Source: Bacillota bacterium (GTDB taxonomy: Bacteria > Bacillota > Clostridia > Peptostreptococcales > Anaerovoracaceae). From it: DNA of 38,011 nucleotides. Positions 1 through 8,092 of this stretch are shown piece by piece. A program made the position numbers and the translations under genes. The notes beneath the pieces are model-generated. The model ran no database searches, had not been told where the DNA came from, and saw only the letters and a program-made list of their open reading frames with translations. The DNA is taken from contig JAFSCP010000023.1 in the NCBI GenBank assembly GCA_017436705.1, positions 1 to 38,011 on the forward strand, read 5' to 3'. How positions within the stretch are numbered: the stretch's first letter is position 1; each line of letters starts with the position of its first letter.

Positions 1-13
1 GATATAACACCAA

Positions 14-925
14 TCAGTTTAGGTAGTGGTATATTATCACATCTATACGGTTGTGTCCCATATTCTGAGACACCTCTGCCATCACATCACGCTCATACCC
101 TCGGACAACCTCGTTGTTGTATCGACTGATAGCCTTTTCAAGAGCCTGTTCATTGATAAACTTGCTTTTATAGCCATCGTAGTAATCATGCCCATCTTCG
201 TGTGCCTGCTTCAAATCAGCATATAGAGCCTGTGCATACTCGCGTCGTGCATAATGTGGGTTGGCGTTGCTGTCAACGGCTCGGAACATTGGAACAGTAA
301 CTCCTTGCTCCGCAATCTTCTGATTGACAAGCTCGGTTATCCTTGGTCGCTCCAGTTCCAGTACAACGCAGTTTCTACCTCTACCGCCTTTCTCTATGAC
401 TTGAAACCCAACAACTTGACCACTTGCGTTTCGTACCGCCTGTTCGGGGGTAATGGTGGCAATGGACTGTCTGCGTATGCCTGTTGCCCTTACAAACTCA
501 ATCTGCTCTCGGTTTCGCTTGGCTTCTGAGGTGTCATATAGTGCCGTACCTCGGTTGTTAGTGATGTGTGAGTGCTTTCTATCTTGGAAGCCGAAGTCTG
601 TCGGCGTATACCTGGTGTCAAGCAATTTGTTGATTGCTGACAGGTCTCTGCTGTGGGTGTAGGCAGACAAGGCCGAGCGACTGAGCATATAGTCCTCTAT
701 ATGCTGCCGTTCTATCTCAGCCATTGTCCTAACCCCTTGCCCTTTGAGGAAGTCAGCAAAGCTGTTTGCTATACTTCGGTATGTATCGGCGGTGCGGATG
801 GAATGAATCCCCTCTGCTCGGTTCGGATTGGTCTTATCATCCTTAATTTTCTTCTCTCCAATACGAAGCAAGTCATCAATACGGCGGTTCAGTTCAATCT
901 TTATGTTCTTACTCTTGCGACCCAT
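14..925 (-). CDS. int: Tyrosine recombinase / integrase
   Basis: Site-specific recombinase expected to integrate and excise the adjoining element. Numbered from the upstream GTG codon, residues 45-105 look like a SAM-like core-binding domain. The catalytic residues of the family can be placed: Arg near 153 (GIRRQS), Lys near 181 (EKGGRGRN), an H-x-x-R box as HYAR at 226-229, a second His in MGHNR at 293, and a tyrosine nucleophile at 301 or 303 in the last residues. About 60 residues separate the HxxR box from the second His, longer than usual. The GTG at 931 has only one base between it and AGGGGG; the ATG two codons downstream (925) has 7-nt spacing and is preferred. The gene is read away from rpsI. 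Family is clear; exact subfamily is not recognised. Confidence 0.8.
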   Translation of the reverse strand: MGRKSKNIKIELNRRIDDLLRIGEKKIKDDKTNPNRAEGIHSIRTADTYRSIANSFADFLKGQGVRTMAEIERQHIEDYMLSRSALSAYTHSRDLSAINKLLDTRYTPTDFGFQDRKHSHITNNRGTALYDTSEAKRNREQIEFVRATGIRRQSIATITPEQAVRNASGQVVGFQVIEKGGRGRNCVVLELERPRITELVNQKIAEQGVTVPMFRAVDSNANPHYARREYAQALYADLKQAHEDGHDYYDGYKSKFINEQALEKAISRYNNEVVRGYERDVMAEVSQNMGHNRIDVIIYHYLN

Positions 926-1017
926 TCTCACACCCCCTATGTTAAGTCTAAAACCACTTTTTCGCCTTTGGCTGGGAAAAGGGCATAACCCATAACTGAT
1001 ACAAAATGCTCTCGGAA

Positions 1018-1055
1018 TATGTGAAGAAGCGGCGGCTTCGCCGTTTCTTCACATA
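1018..1055. repeat. Long inverted repeat, 17-bp stem and GCTT loop
   Basis: Arms are 1018-1034 and 1039-1055; the only non-Watson-Crick position is G1029 against T1044, which would be a G-U pair in RNA. The stem begins TATGTGAAGAAG and closes CGGCG. Possible roles are a protein-binding palindrome of the mobile element (recombination or replication) or a structured RNA. Confidence 0.7.
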
Positions 1056-1071
1056 GTACCTACTAAATTAT

Positions 1072-1098
1072 AGCGATTGGCTCAATGTCCCAATCGCT
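1072..1098. repeat. Inverted repeat AGCGATTGG / CCAATCGCT
   Basis: Perfect 9-bp arms (1072-1080 and 1090-1098) with a 9-base spacer, 17 bases after the longer hairpin. No T-run follows. Confidence 0.6.
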
Positions 1099-1296
1099 GT
1101 CATACTCTCCTTTCTTTTGACTAAGTTTTTCCTGTTAATATATGATACAGAAATCCGATGTTGAATATAACTCTATACCTCGCAACGCTATTTAGTTTTC
1201 AAGGAACAAGCCAGCTGACACACAGATTATGCGATATTATCCGTTAAAAATCAAGACTTTCAGCTAATACTATTCCTATCAATAGGAGCGGTTATA

Positions 1297-1325
1297 TTGA
1301 CTTTTGAGAATATTTAATATATAAT
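1297..1325 (+). promoter_or_regulatory. Near-consensus sigma-A promoter
   Basis: TTGACT (1297-1302), a 17-base spacer, then TATAAT (1320-1325). The expected start site is near 1332, only about 18 bases before the ATG, so the leader is little more than the ribosome binding site AGGAGG at 1336-1341. This is among the best-matching promoters in the window. Confidence 0.85.
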
Positions 1326-1349
1326 TATTATTGTTAGGAGGATTTTGCC

Positions 1350-2258
1350 ATGAACGAATTGTTTCAAGTTGATATAGAAAACCTTAATCTCATCCAGTTA
1401 GCACGCTGGATAAAGCAATGTCGCACAGCTATTCAGCCGAGCGACAGACCAATTTATACCGAATATCCCTACCGCTACCAAGAAGCCGTTGCTGAGTTCT
1501 GTAATGAGTATATAGAGTTCTTCAATGCTAATAAGGGGATATTAACAAGCACGCAGTTTGATAGAGCACTCAAACTGTCCGTGTTGAAGTCTCCTCGATA
1601 TGTGGCTATTACCAGCGATGGGGTAGAAATCGACATCACGGCTGATGTTGAACAATTACAGTTGGAGAACACAACCAGCCACTTTATATCCAAGAGTATT
1701 AACAGAGAAGCCGAACGGGTCAAATCGTATAGTAAAGATGTTAAACGCCTTACGGACGGAAAGCGTGAAGCATTACACGCCATCATTACCACTCTATCTG
1801 TTAATACTATTACATATAAGGTGAATATCCTCGAAAAAGCCGAACAGATAGACAAGATGGATATGAAAAGGGTGCTTCAAGAAATCAGAAGAGGAAAATG
1901 GCAGACCATCGAACGCAAACTGAAACCAACCGAGAGTATGACGGTATCTGACTATCTGATTGCTAACATTCGAGAGAACCATATAAATAAAAATGTCTTC
2001 TATTCCTTTTCCAAGAATAAGGAAGAAGACAAGCGTCGTGTGTATGGGAAGCAGTTTTTATGTAATGCGGGATTCTACATTGGGCTGAACGCCGAGGAGA
2101 TGGAAGCTGTACTCAGAAACGAAGGATATACTATTCAATGCTCCAACCGTCCCGATGACCGTATCTTGTTTGACTGCTTCTATTATTCATTCAGCAGAAA
2201 CTACGCCAGCGCACTCTTGAAGAAAGACGGCTATGACGGTCTCGAAATCGGCAAGTGA
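1350..2258 (+). CDS. Unrecognised mobile-element protein, 302 aa
   Basis: I do not recognise the family. The protein is soluble, without a signal peptide or membrane segments, and rich in charged helices. The C-terminal part (around residues 240-290, NAEEMEAVLRNEGYTI and then DRILFDCFYYSF) resembles a small helical domain found at the end of many Firmicutes helix-turn-helix and regulatory proteins, in which a pattern like L-x-x-x-G-Y-x-L is followed by D-x-I-I; this is a weak resemblance seen by eye. No obvious DNA-binding motif is visible at the N-terminus. AGGAGG lies 8 bases before the ATG, and a bidirectional terminator follows the gene. It is the last gene of the element before rpsI, so a role in maintenance, regulation or cargo is possible. 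Confidence 0.75.
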   Translation: MNELFQVDIENLNLIQLARWIKQCRTAIQPSDRPIYTEYPYRYQEAVAEFCNEYIEFFNANKGILTSTQFDRALKLSVLKSPRYVAITSDGVEIDITADVEQLQLENTTSHFISKSINREAERVKSYSKDVKRLTDGKREALHAIITTLSVNTITYKVNILEKAEQIDKMDMKRVLQEIRRGKWQTIERKLKPTESMTVSDYLIANIRENHINKNVFYSFSKNKEEDKRRVYGKQFLCNAGFYIGLNAEEMEAVLRNEGYTIQCSNRPDDRILFDCFYYSFSRNYASALLKKDGYDGLEIGK

Positions 2259-2312
2259 TAGCCGAAGCTCCTGTATTGTTTTATATCGTTTGATACTGCT
2301 TCATGGAAAGTT

Positions 2313-2332
2313 GCACCAAATTAGCACCAAAT
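2313..2332. repeat. Paired direct repeat GCACCAAAT
   Basis: GCACCAAAT occurs at 2313-2321 and 2324-2332, 11 bp apart and so on the same face of the helix. Closely spaced short direct repeats about 100 bp inside an element end are typical of integrase arm-type binding sites. Assignment to the integrase at 14-925 is inference. Confidence 0.5.
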
Positions 2333-2351
2333 CATTTTTCAGAGCATAAAG

Positions 2352-2390
2352 AAAACCCCGAAACTGTAGTAGTTTCGGGGTTTTTTGAGC
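2352..2390. terminator. Bidirectional terminator between the 1350 gene and rpsI
   Basis: 14-bp perfect stem (2352-2365 with 2371-2384), 5-base loop, with T-runs on both strands (TTTTTT on plus; TTTTCTTT on minus). It can end the element gene on the plus strand and the rplM-rpsI transcript on the minus strand. Confidence 0.9.
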
Positions 2391-2408
2391 GATAGTAATG
2401 TTCTCTGA

Positions 2409-2804
2409 TTATCTCTTGGAGAACTGGCTTGCTCTTCTTGCCTTCTTGAGACCGTATTTCTTTCTTTCCTTCATTCTGGAGTCTCTTGTTAAGAAACCAG
2501 CAGCCTTTAAAGGAGCTCTGAAAGCTTCTCTGTCAGCTACGCAGAGTGCTCTGGAGATACCGTGTCTTAAAGCACCTGCCTGACCTGTGAAACCACCACC
2601 AGTTACAGTAGCGATAACGTCGAACTTGCCTTCACAACCAGCAACTTCGAAAGGTCTCTTTACTTCTCTCTTAACGATTTCCATACCGAAGTATTCTTCT
2701 AAATCTTTCTTGTTAACAGTGATCTTTCCAGTTCCAGGGATTAATCTAACTCTAGCAACTGAACTTTTTCTTCTACCTGTTCCTTGATACTGCATCTTTG
2801 CCAT
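2409..2804 (-). CDS. rpsI: 30S ribosomal protein S9
   Basis: Component of the small subunit head whose C-terminal tail reaches the P-site tRNA. The 131-residue length is normal for bacterial S9. The N-terminus ([15 protein letters not shown]) and the basic C-terminus ending SQFSKR are the conserved family signatures. A good GGAGGAA ribosome binding site lies just upstream. It follows rplM by 19 bases, the standard bacterial rplM-rpsI operon. The 3' end borders the mobile element and is intact. Confidence 0.98.
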   Translation of the reverse strand: MAKMQYQGTGRRKSSVARVRLIPGTGKITVNKKDLEEYFGMEIVKREVKRPFEVAGCEGKFDVIATVTGGGFTGQAGALRHGISRALCVADREAFRAPLKAAGFLTRDSRMKERKKYGLKKARRASQFSKR

Positions 2805-2823
2805 TGTCTATTCCTCCCTTTCC

Positions 2824-3252
2824 TTAGATTTCCCATGTTTCAGGCTTCTGAGCTGCATGTGGATGCTGTGCTCCAGCGTAAACATGTAACTTCTTGAACA
2901 TCTGTCTGCCAAGCTTACCATCTGGAAGCATGCCCTTTACTGCATGTCTGATGATTTCGTCTGGCTTCTTAGCCTGAAGTTTTTCGAAAGTGATTTCTCT
3001 TAAGCCACCTGGATAGCCAGTGTGTCTCTTGTAAATCTTTTCTTTTCTCTTCTTGCCTGTTACTTCAACCTTTTCTGCGTTGATAACGATTACGTAGTCA
3101 CCACAGTCAACGTGAGGAGTGTAAATAGGCTTCTTCTTACCACGAAGGATAGAAGCAACTTCTGATGCAAGTCTACCTAAAGTCTTGCCTTCTGCATCAA
3201 CAACGTACCACTTACGTTCAACTTCTGCAGGTTTTGCGATAAATGAATTCAT
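2824..3252 (-). CDS. rplM: 50S ribosomal protein L13
   Basis: Early-assembling large-subunit protein. The 142-residue length is typical. Conserved segments are visible: the N-terminal [30 protein letters not shown], and [10 protein letters not shown] followed by AVKGMLP in the C-terminal half. It is the first gene of the rplM-rpsI operon and is preceded by a leader of roughly 170 nt with its own promoter, which suggests autoregulation of the kind described for L13 leaders in Firmicutes. Confidence 0.98.
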   Translation of the reverse strand: MNSFIAKPAEVERKWYVVDAEGKTLGRLASEVASILRGKKKPIYTPHVDCGDYVIVINAEKVEVTGKKRKEKIYKRHTGYPGGLREITFEKLQAKKPDEIIRHAVKGMLPDGKLGRQMFKKLHVYAGAQHPHAAQKPETWEI

Positions 3253-3420
3253 TATTCTTTTTTCCTTTCTACCTACTGGGTTCTGTCTTCAGAACTGATT
3301 CGGCCTTGTCTACTGGGATTTCGCTGCTTGCGGACAGCCAAATCTGTTTCGATATACTAAAACTTTTTAGTTCCGGGTCCCGGACGGATTCCCATCCTGC
3401 GCCCGCTGCACACAAACGTG
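3253..3420 (-). promoter_or_regulatory. Structured 5' leader of rplM-rpsI
   Basis: About 170 nt separate the predicted start site (near 3421) from the rplM start codon. The leader contains a perfect palindrome TCCGGG-A-CCCGGA (3372-3384), a second inverted repeat of the form CTAAAA-AG-TTTTAG, and a small TTCTG/CAGAA hairpin nearer the gene. This fits a ribosomal-protein autoregulatory leader; I cannot confirm that it matches the described L13 leader motif. Confidence 0.5.
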
Positions 3421-3427
3421 CGATGAT

Positions 3428-3456
3428 ATTATATCGCTGAATCGTTGAAATTGCAA
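3428..3456 (-). promoter_or_regulatory. Promoter of rplM-rpsI
   Basis: On the minus strand TTGCAA (3451-3456), 17-base spacer, TATAAT (3428-3433). Confidence 0.8.
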
Positions 3457-3528
3457 GCACTTTTTTGCCGCAAAACCACATTTTTCCGAAAAAAATTTAA
3501 AAGCCAGTTATCCGTCGCAGCCGCCCCC

Positions 3529-3557
3529 TTGTAACTCTTCTTTTTTAGTGGTAAAAT
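3529..3557 (+). promoter_or_regulatory. Promoter of the nhaC-family gene
   Basis: TTGTAA (3529-3534), 17-base spacer, TAAAAT (3552-3557). The predicted leader is about 40 nt and carries GGGGTG just before the ATG at 3607. The region between this promoter and the divergent rplM promoter holds nothing else I can identify. Confidence 0.65.
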
Positions 3558-3606
3558 TACTGCATAGATTTCTTATGGAATCAAATCGTATTTATGGGGT
3601 GAAAAA

Positions 3607-4956
3607 ATGACACTTAATTTTAAAGAATCCATGTTTGCTCTCGCGGGAATTACAGCAATTATGCTCCTCGGTCTCTTTGTCGTAGGTGCACCTACTGCTA
3701 TTATCTTCGTCGGAGAGCTTATTTTTGTAACAATTATCGCTTTACTGAAAAAACACCCGTACAAGAAGCTGCAGCAGGTTATGATTGCCGGTGTTTCAGA
3801 AGTTCTCACACCAATTCTGACACTCCTTCTCATCGGCGCTCTGGTTACAAGCTGGATTATGGGCGGCACAATGCCTACACTTATCCACTTCGGCCTTAAA
3901 ATTATCGACGCCAAGGCTTTCCTGCTCATCGCTTTCCTTATGTGCTCCCTTACTTCTATGATTGTAGGCACATCCTGGGGTACAATTTCAACACTCGGTA
4001 TCGCTTTCCTGGGTATTTCCAATGCCCTCGGCATTGAACTCGTACATACTGCGGCGGCCCTTGCTGCAGGAGCAATTTTCGGTGACAAGCTTTCACCTCT
4101 TTCCAGTTCCGTCGCTCTTGCTTCCGAACTTTCAGGTGCGGCTCACATTGACTGTATCAAGGCAAACGCCAAAACCACAGTAATCGGATTCCTGGTTTCA
4201 ATACCTCTTTACTGGTATATCGGCACTACATATGACGTGTCAGGCGAAGGAGCTTTCGAGCAGTCCCAGGCTCTGCTTACAGCTATTGAAAGCGAATTTG
4301 CTCTGGGCATTATCCCTATTCTGCCTCCGATTATTGTTTTCGCACTTATTATATTAAAAGTTCCCAACATCCCTACTTTTGCAGTAGGCATCGTCCTGGG
4401 AGTTCTCGAATCAGTTTTCCTCCAGGGATATACAATGAACGAAGTCTGCACTGCAATGTTCAGCGGCTTCAGGATGGACGAAAATCCTGTAATCGGCGAT
4501 GTTCTCAACTACTCCGGTATGAATGGCATGACAAGCATTATGATTCTCATCATCTTCGCCTCTGCTTTCGGCGGCGTGGTAAAAGTTCTCGGTATAATCG
4601 ATGCTCTGCTTAACAAAATTTTCTCTGAATCAAGTTCCAAGGGCAAAGTTACTTTTGCAGGCGCTGTTATCCACACAGTATGTTTCCTCATCACAGGCGC
4701 ATATTATGCTGTAAACTCCATCCTGGCACCTCCTCTCAACGAAGCTTACGACAAGCATGATCTTCCGAGAGCTCATGTGGGCAGCCTGCTCTTAAACGGT
4801 GGTACAGGTATTTCTCCTATCATCCCATGGAGCGGCACCGGCATCTTCATGTCAGGCGTGTTCGGACTCACATCTGTATGGTACTGTGTTTACGCACCTG
4901 TTCTCTGGCTTCCTCTGATTCTGGAACCGGTTGCAACAGTTATGAAAAGAAAATAG
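3607..4956 (+). CDS. nhaC: NhaC-family Na+/H+ (or organic-acid) antiporter
   Basis: Integral membrane antiporter of the NhaC/ion-transporter superfamily, 449 residues, with some 10-12 hydrophobic segments over its whole length. Family signatures are present: MIVGTSWGTISTLG in the first half, GAIFGDKLSPLSSS shortly after, and a matching polar re-entrant segment near the C-terminus (LLLNGGTGISPIIPWSGTG). Members exchange Na+ for H+ or for small carboxylates such as malate and lactate; the sequence alone does not decide the substrate. It has its own promoter and terminator, so it is monocistronic, and it converges on the lctP operon. In a fermenter of Na+-coupled substrates a Na+ or acid antiporter is plausible. 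Confidence 0.85.
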   Translation: MTLNFKESMFALAGITAIMLLGLFVVGAPTAIIFVGELIFVTIIALLKKHPYKKLQQVMIAGVSEVLTPILTLLLIGALVTSWIMGGTMPTLIHFGLKIIDAKAFLLIAFLMCSLTSMIVGTSWGTISTLGIAFLGISNALGIELVHTAAALAAGAIFGDKLSPLSSSVALASELSGAAHIDCIKANAKTTVIGFLVSIPLYWYIGTTYDVSGEGAFEQSQALLTAIESEFALGIIPILPPIIVFALIILKVPNIPTFAVGIVLGVLESVFLQGYTMNEVCTAMFSGFRMDENPVIGDVLNYSGMNGMTSIMILIIFASAFGGVVKVLGIIDALLNKIFSESSSKGKVTFAGAVIHTVCFLITGAYYAVNSILAPPLNEAYDKHDLPRAHVGSLLLNGGTGISPIIPWSGTGIFMSGVFGLTSVWYCVYAPVLWLPLILEPVATVMKRK

Positions 4957-4985
4957 ATTTTAAAACAAATCAGATATAAACGAAA

Positions 4986-5027
4986 AGAGCACCTGAAGCC
5001 TTCATGGCATCAGGTGCTCTCATTTTT
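4986..5027. terminator. Terminator between nhaC and the lctP operon
   Basis: 11-bp perfect stem (4986-4996 with 5010-5020) extended by GCC/GGC inside an A/A mismatch, followed by CATTTTTTATT on plus. On the minus strand the same hairpin is followed by TTTTCGTTT, so it probably works in both directions. Confidence 0.85.
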
Positions 5028-5054
5028 TATTAACACACGAGAGAGTTTGTAAAC

Positions 5055-5204
5055 TTATTTTTTTTTGCGCAGCAACACGCTGCCTGCAATAAATGCCATG
5101 AGCCCCAGACCGGTACCGCAAATTACAGCAGAACCGCTTATTCCTCCGGTGTATAACGCCACAAAGGCTGGAATCAGCAAAATTGATAAAATTGAATTAC
5201 TCAT
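5055..5204 (-). CDS. Tiny membrane protein downstream of the LctP-type permease
   Basis: 49 residues, start ATG at 5204, stop TAA at 5055-5057. It consists of two hydrophobic segments (about residues 4-19 and 22-44) joined by a Gly/Ser turn, ending in a basic tail LLRKKK, as in a helical hairpin with the C-terminus inside. A perfect AGGAGG (complement of 5211-5216) overlaps the stop codon of the permease gene, so the two are translationally linked. I do not recognise a family; a small accessory subunit of the permease is the natural inference. It ends at the terminator shared with nhaC. Confidence 0.7.
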   Translation of the reverse strand: MSNSILSILLIPAFVALYTGGISGSAVICGTGLGLMAFIAGSVLLRKKK

Positions 5205-5214
5205 GCTTTACCTC

Positions 5215-6732
5215 CTAGCCGAAACAGTGAATCAACACCAGATTACAGAACCCCAGAACAGTTGCCCCAATAATAATAGGCACCAGAGTCTTTTTGTATA
5301 TAAGCGATTCCTGGCCTACAACCTGTGCTGCAGTTGCTCCCAGTGCCACAGTTGTCGGTCCTATGCCTCCGCCGATGGAAGCTCCTATGGACTGGACTGC
5401 ACACATCATAGCTGTACTTACGCCAAGAGCCGCTGCTGCTGTTTCCTGCAGATTACCAAAAAGTACATTGGAGTTTGTATTACTGCCTGTAACAAAGGCC
5501 CCCAGAAGGCCGATGTACGGAGCCACAAACGGATACATTTCCTTAGTTGCACTGACAAGGAATGCCGCAAGATTGTCAATCATTCCGCTGTCCATCATAA
5601 TCTGCGCCATCACAAGCAGGAACACCAGGGTAATTGTAGTGGCAGTACACTTCTTTACAGTTGCATCCACAATATTTTTCAGTATTTCTTTATTAAGAAC
5701 TTTCTTTTTCCAGTACAGGATTCCGCTGAGCAAAGATGCCATCATTATGATGCAGAAAGGATATTTCAGTACATTGAAAGATGTGTATCCTTCTTCTGGC
5801 TCAATAACAACACCTGTCATGCTTGTATAACCAGGGAAATCCAGTTCAATTTTAAGCTGCGGACTGATAATAAAGAATCCGACAGACAGACATATAATCA
5901 GAATATAAGGAAGCACTGCCTCAAGCAGGTTGATTTCGCTTTTATAAAATGGTTTTCTTTCTTTGCCGCGATTCTGGAGATTGTACACTATCAGCAGTGC
6001 AAACATACCAACCAATCCGGAAATCAGTCCCATTACAGAAGTCATGTCCAGAGCAGCCAGAAGCAACAGAGTTGCTCCCATAACCGCAGAAAGTATAAGT
6101 ATATATGGCAGCCCTTTTATCAGGCCTTTTTTTCCGTCATAAATCGCACATACTGTCAATCCTGTTACCACCATTGCAACAGTTCCGAAGATGGCCATAT
6201 AAAAAACTATTTCATGAAGCTCTGCCTCCGTAACCATATCTATGGCGGAAATAGATGACCCCATGGAACCGAAGCTTATGGACCAGGAATGTCCCACAAG
6301 TACGGCTGCTGCAGAAGCAACAGGATCAAAGCCCATGCCGATCAGAATCGGAGTTGCCACAATTACCGGAACACCAAATCCCGCAATTCCCTGCAGGAAA
6401 GACGCAAAGATCCAGCTCAGCAGTATAAATTGCAGAAAACGGTCTTCAACTATGACCGATATATTACTGTTAATAACCTGGAGTGCTCCTACCTCTTTTA
6501 CGAGATTATAAAGGAACATAGCCCCCCAGATAATAAATATAACAAACATGGCCAGGCCGAATCCCTTTGCCATACTTATTGATAAACCAACCACACCTGG
6601 TTTAAAAGTGAATATACACACTGTAACCGCAGTAATCAGCGCAACAGCGCCCGCCTTCCCTGCGGGCATCTTAAGCAGGAGCAAACAAAGCAGTAAAGCC
6701 AGAATAGGCAAAAAGGATAGTATCGTCATCAT
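5215..6732 (-). CDS. lctP: L-lactate permease family (LctP) transporter
   Basis: Proton-coupled lactate/glycolate-type permease of about 505 residues with hydrophobic segments throughout. Family signatures: FLQGIAGFGVPVIVATPIL in the first third, GHSWSISFGSMG after it, and GSNTNSNVLFG followed by QSIGASIGGGIGPTTVALG near the C-terminus. The frame is open to an upstream ATG at 6774, but the TCTCCT complement (AGGAGA, 6742-6747) sits 9 bases before the ATG at 6732, which I take as the start. It follows the amidohydrolase gene by 85 bases and is probably the fourth gene of the TAXI-TRAP operon. It could import lactate or a related 2-hydroxy acid, or export an acid released by the amidohydrolase; the substrate is not shown by the sequence. 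Confidence 0.85.
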   Translation of the reverse strand: MMTILSFLPILALLLCLLLLKMPAGKAGAVALITAVTVCIFTFKPGVVGLSISMAKGFGLAMFVIFIIWGAMFLYNLVKEVGALQVINSNISVIVEDRFLQFILLSWIFASFLQGIAGFGVPVIVATPILIGMGFDPVASAAAVLVGHSWSISFGSMGSSISAIDMVTEAELHEIVFYMAIFGTVAMVVTGLTVCAIYDGKKGLIKGLPYILILSAVMGATLLLLAALDMTSVMGLISGLVGMFALLIVYNLQNRGKERKPFYKSEINLLEAVLPYILIICLSVGFFIISPQLKIELDFPGYTSMTGVVIEPEEGYTSFNVLKYPFCIIMMASLLSGILYWKKKVLNKEILKNIVDATVKKCTATTITLVFLLVMAQIMMDSGMIDNLAAFLVSATKEMYPFVAPYIGLLGAFVTGSNTNSNVLFGNLQETAAAALGVSTAMMCAVQSIGASIGGGIGPTTVALGATAAQVVGQESLIYKKTLVPIIIGATVLGFCNLVLIHCFG

Positions 6733-6817
6733 TCTGTTCGTTCTCCTTTCACAAAAGAAACAGCCAACAAGCATGTCTCGTCAGCTGCTTCTTTATCTTG
6801 TTTTATGGAATATTAAC

Positions 6818-8071
6818 CTATGCTTCCATAATGTTTTTTACAACCTTACCGTTTCTGATGATAACTTTTACGTTCTTCGCTTCGGAAAGGATTGTAATAT
6901 CATTAAGAGGGTTATTGTCAATAACGATTAAGTCGGCCATCATGCCTTCCTTAACCAGACCAATCTTGTTGTCTCTGCCCAGAGCCTGCGCAGATACATA
7001 AGTGAGTGCGTCGAAAATCTTCTTTACAGGAACACCTGAGTCGAGAAGATTCAGAATTTCAAGGCCGTTTTCACCATGTTTGAGAGCATTAATAGAGTCA
7101 GTACCATAACAAAGCTTAACATTAGCTTTGAGCGCTGATTTCAGTGCGCTTTCATGGATATCTACGAGAAGTCCTGCCTTGTATGCTTCTTCAGGGTCAT
7201 TACTTTCGAGGCAAGCATGGATAACTCTCATTGTTGGTGTGAGGAACTGACCATTTGCAGCCATTTTTTCGCAAAGTTCATCAGTAAGTCCGCATCCATG
7301 TTCAATTGTATCAATACCTGCTTCTACGCATCTTCTTGAAGATTCTGCACAATGTGAGTGAGCGGCAGTCTTTCTCTTGAGGTCGTGCGCTTCTTTTACC
7401 ATTGCGCTCAGTTCTTCTACTGTGTAGTTTGTCCAGTCAGGTTCATCACCGCTGGAACCCATTCCACCGGAAGCCATAATCTTGATAAAATCAGCACCAT
7501 GTCTGATTTTTTCTCTTACGCCTTCAACACAGCCCCAAGGGCCATCAAAGCATCTGTCGCCATAACCAAACTCAGGCAGTCTTCTGAGATTTCTGTTGAA
7601 AGAAAGGTCACCGTGGCCTGCTGTCATAGTAATGAAGCCAGCACATGCCACAATGTTAGGACCAACAACAAGTTCCTTGTTGATTGCCTCTCTTACAGCG
7701 ACATCCTCGGGCATGTAATAAGTTACATGCCCGCAGTTTCTGATTGTCGTAAATCCTGCCATCAGGGTTTTCTGCGCATTGCTGAGAAAATGCATAGCTT
7801 TTAAAGGAGGAGGAGTGTTTGCTCTCCACAGAGCCCCTGACATTCTTGATTTATTTATACCGGTTTCAGCGTTTAAGTGAGTATGCATGTCGATGAGTCC
7901 CGGCATGAGCCATTTGCCGCTCAGGTCAAGAACTTCATCAGCTTCCGGAGTTATGGCGGATTCTCCGAAAATTTCTTTAATCACACCATCTTCGATGAAG
8001 ATGTTCTGATTTTCAATACCGCCATTTAATGAGTCGATAATATTTACATTTTTAATAAGTAATCTGCTCAT
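6818..8071 (-). CDS. Metal-dependent amidohydrolase (imidazolonepropionase-like / Xaa-Pro-type)
   Basis: TIM-barrel hydrolase of 417 residues, cytoplasmic. All expected metal-site residues can be seen: H63 and H65 in DMHTH, a Lys at 197 (DFIKIMASGG) that would be carboxylated, H238/H240 (AHSH), H258 (IEHG) and D325 (YGTDS). N- and C-terminal strands form the usual small beta-sandwich (KNVNIIDS and VIIRNGKVV). The arrangement is of the amidohydrolase group that includes imidazolonepropionases and bacterial Xaa-Pro dipeptidases of the aryldialkylphosphatase type; the substrate cannot be read. Gene order suggests it acts on the compound brought in by the TAXI-TRAP system: the start lies 21 bases after the permease stop codon. 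Confidence 0.85.
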   Translation of the reverse strand: MSRLLIKNVNIIDSLNGGIENQNIFIEDGVIKEIFGESAITPEADEVLDLSGKWLMPGLIDMHTHLNAETGINKSRMSGALWRANTPPPLKAMHFLSNAQKTLMAGFTTIRNCGHVTYYMPEDVAVREAINKELVVGPNIVACAGFITMTAGHGDLSFNRNLRRLPEFGYGDRCFDGPWGCVEGVREKIRHGADFIKIMASGGMGSSGDEPDWTNYTVEELSAMVKEAHDLKRKTAAHSHCAESSRRCVEAGIDTIEHGCGLTDELCEKMAANGQFLTPTMRVIHACLESNDPEEAYKAGLLVDIHESALKSALKANVKLCYGTDSINALKHGENGLEILNLLDSGVPVKKIFDALTYVSAQALGRDNKIGLVKEGMMADLIVIDNNPLNDITILSEAKNVKVIIRNGKVVKNIMEA

Positions 8072-8092
8072 CTCAATCTCCTTTTCCCCTGC

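Larger units (their letters stand above)
926..1349. other. Intergenic region with two strong inverted repeats
   Basis: Separates the integrase from the divergent gene at 1350. It contains a 17-bp stem with a 4-base loop at 1018-1055 (pairing throughout if one G-U is allowed) and a second 9-bp stem at 1072-1080 / 1090-1098. Neither is followed by a T-run, so they are not ordinary terminators. The rest is AT-rich up to the promoter at 1297. Confidence 0.6.
1..2400. mobile_element. End of an integrated element (ICE, IME or prophage) abutting rpsI
   Basis: This stretch holds a tyrosine recombinase, an unrecognised gene behind a near-consensus promoter, long hairpins and a pair of 9-bp direct repeats, then stops at the 3' end of the ribosomal protein gene rpsI. 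The 3' end of rpsI is a known integration site for tyrosine-recombinase ICEs in Firmicutes. The rpsI reading frame is intact, as expected if the element restores the gene end on insertion. The other end of the element lies left of the window, so the duplicated core site cannot be seen. The element boundary near 2390-2440 is inference. Confidence 0.5.

Noticed and set aside
5065-6258. Long plus-strand open frame (397 aa) opposite lctP
   Set aside because: Cys/His/Gln-rich translation with no domain, opposite a clear LctP-type permease; a shadow of biased codon use.
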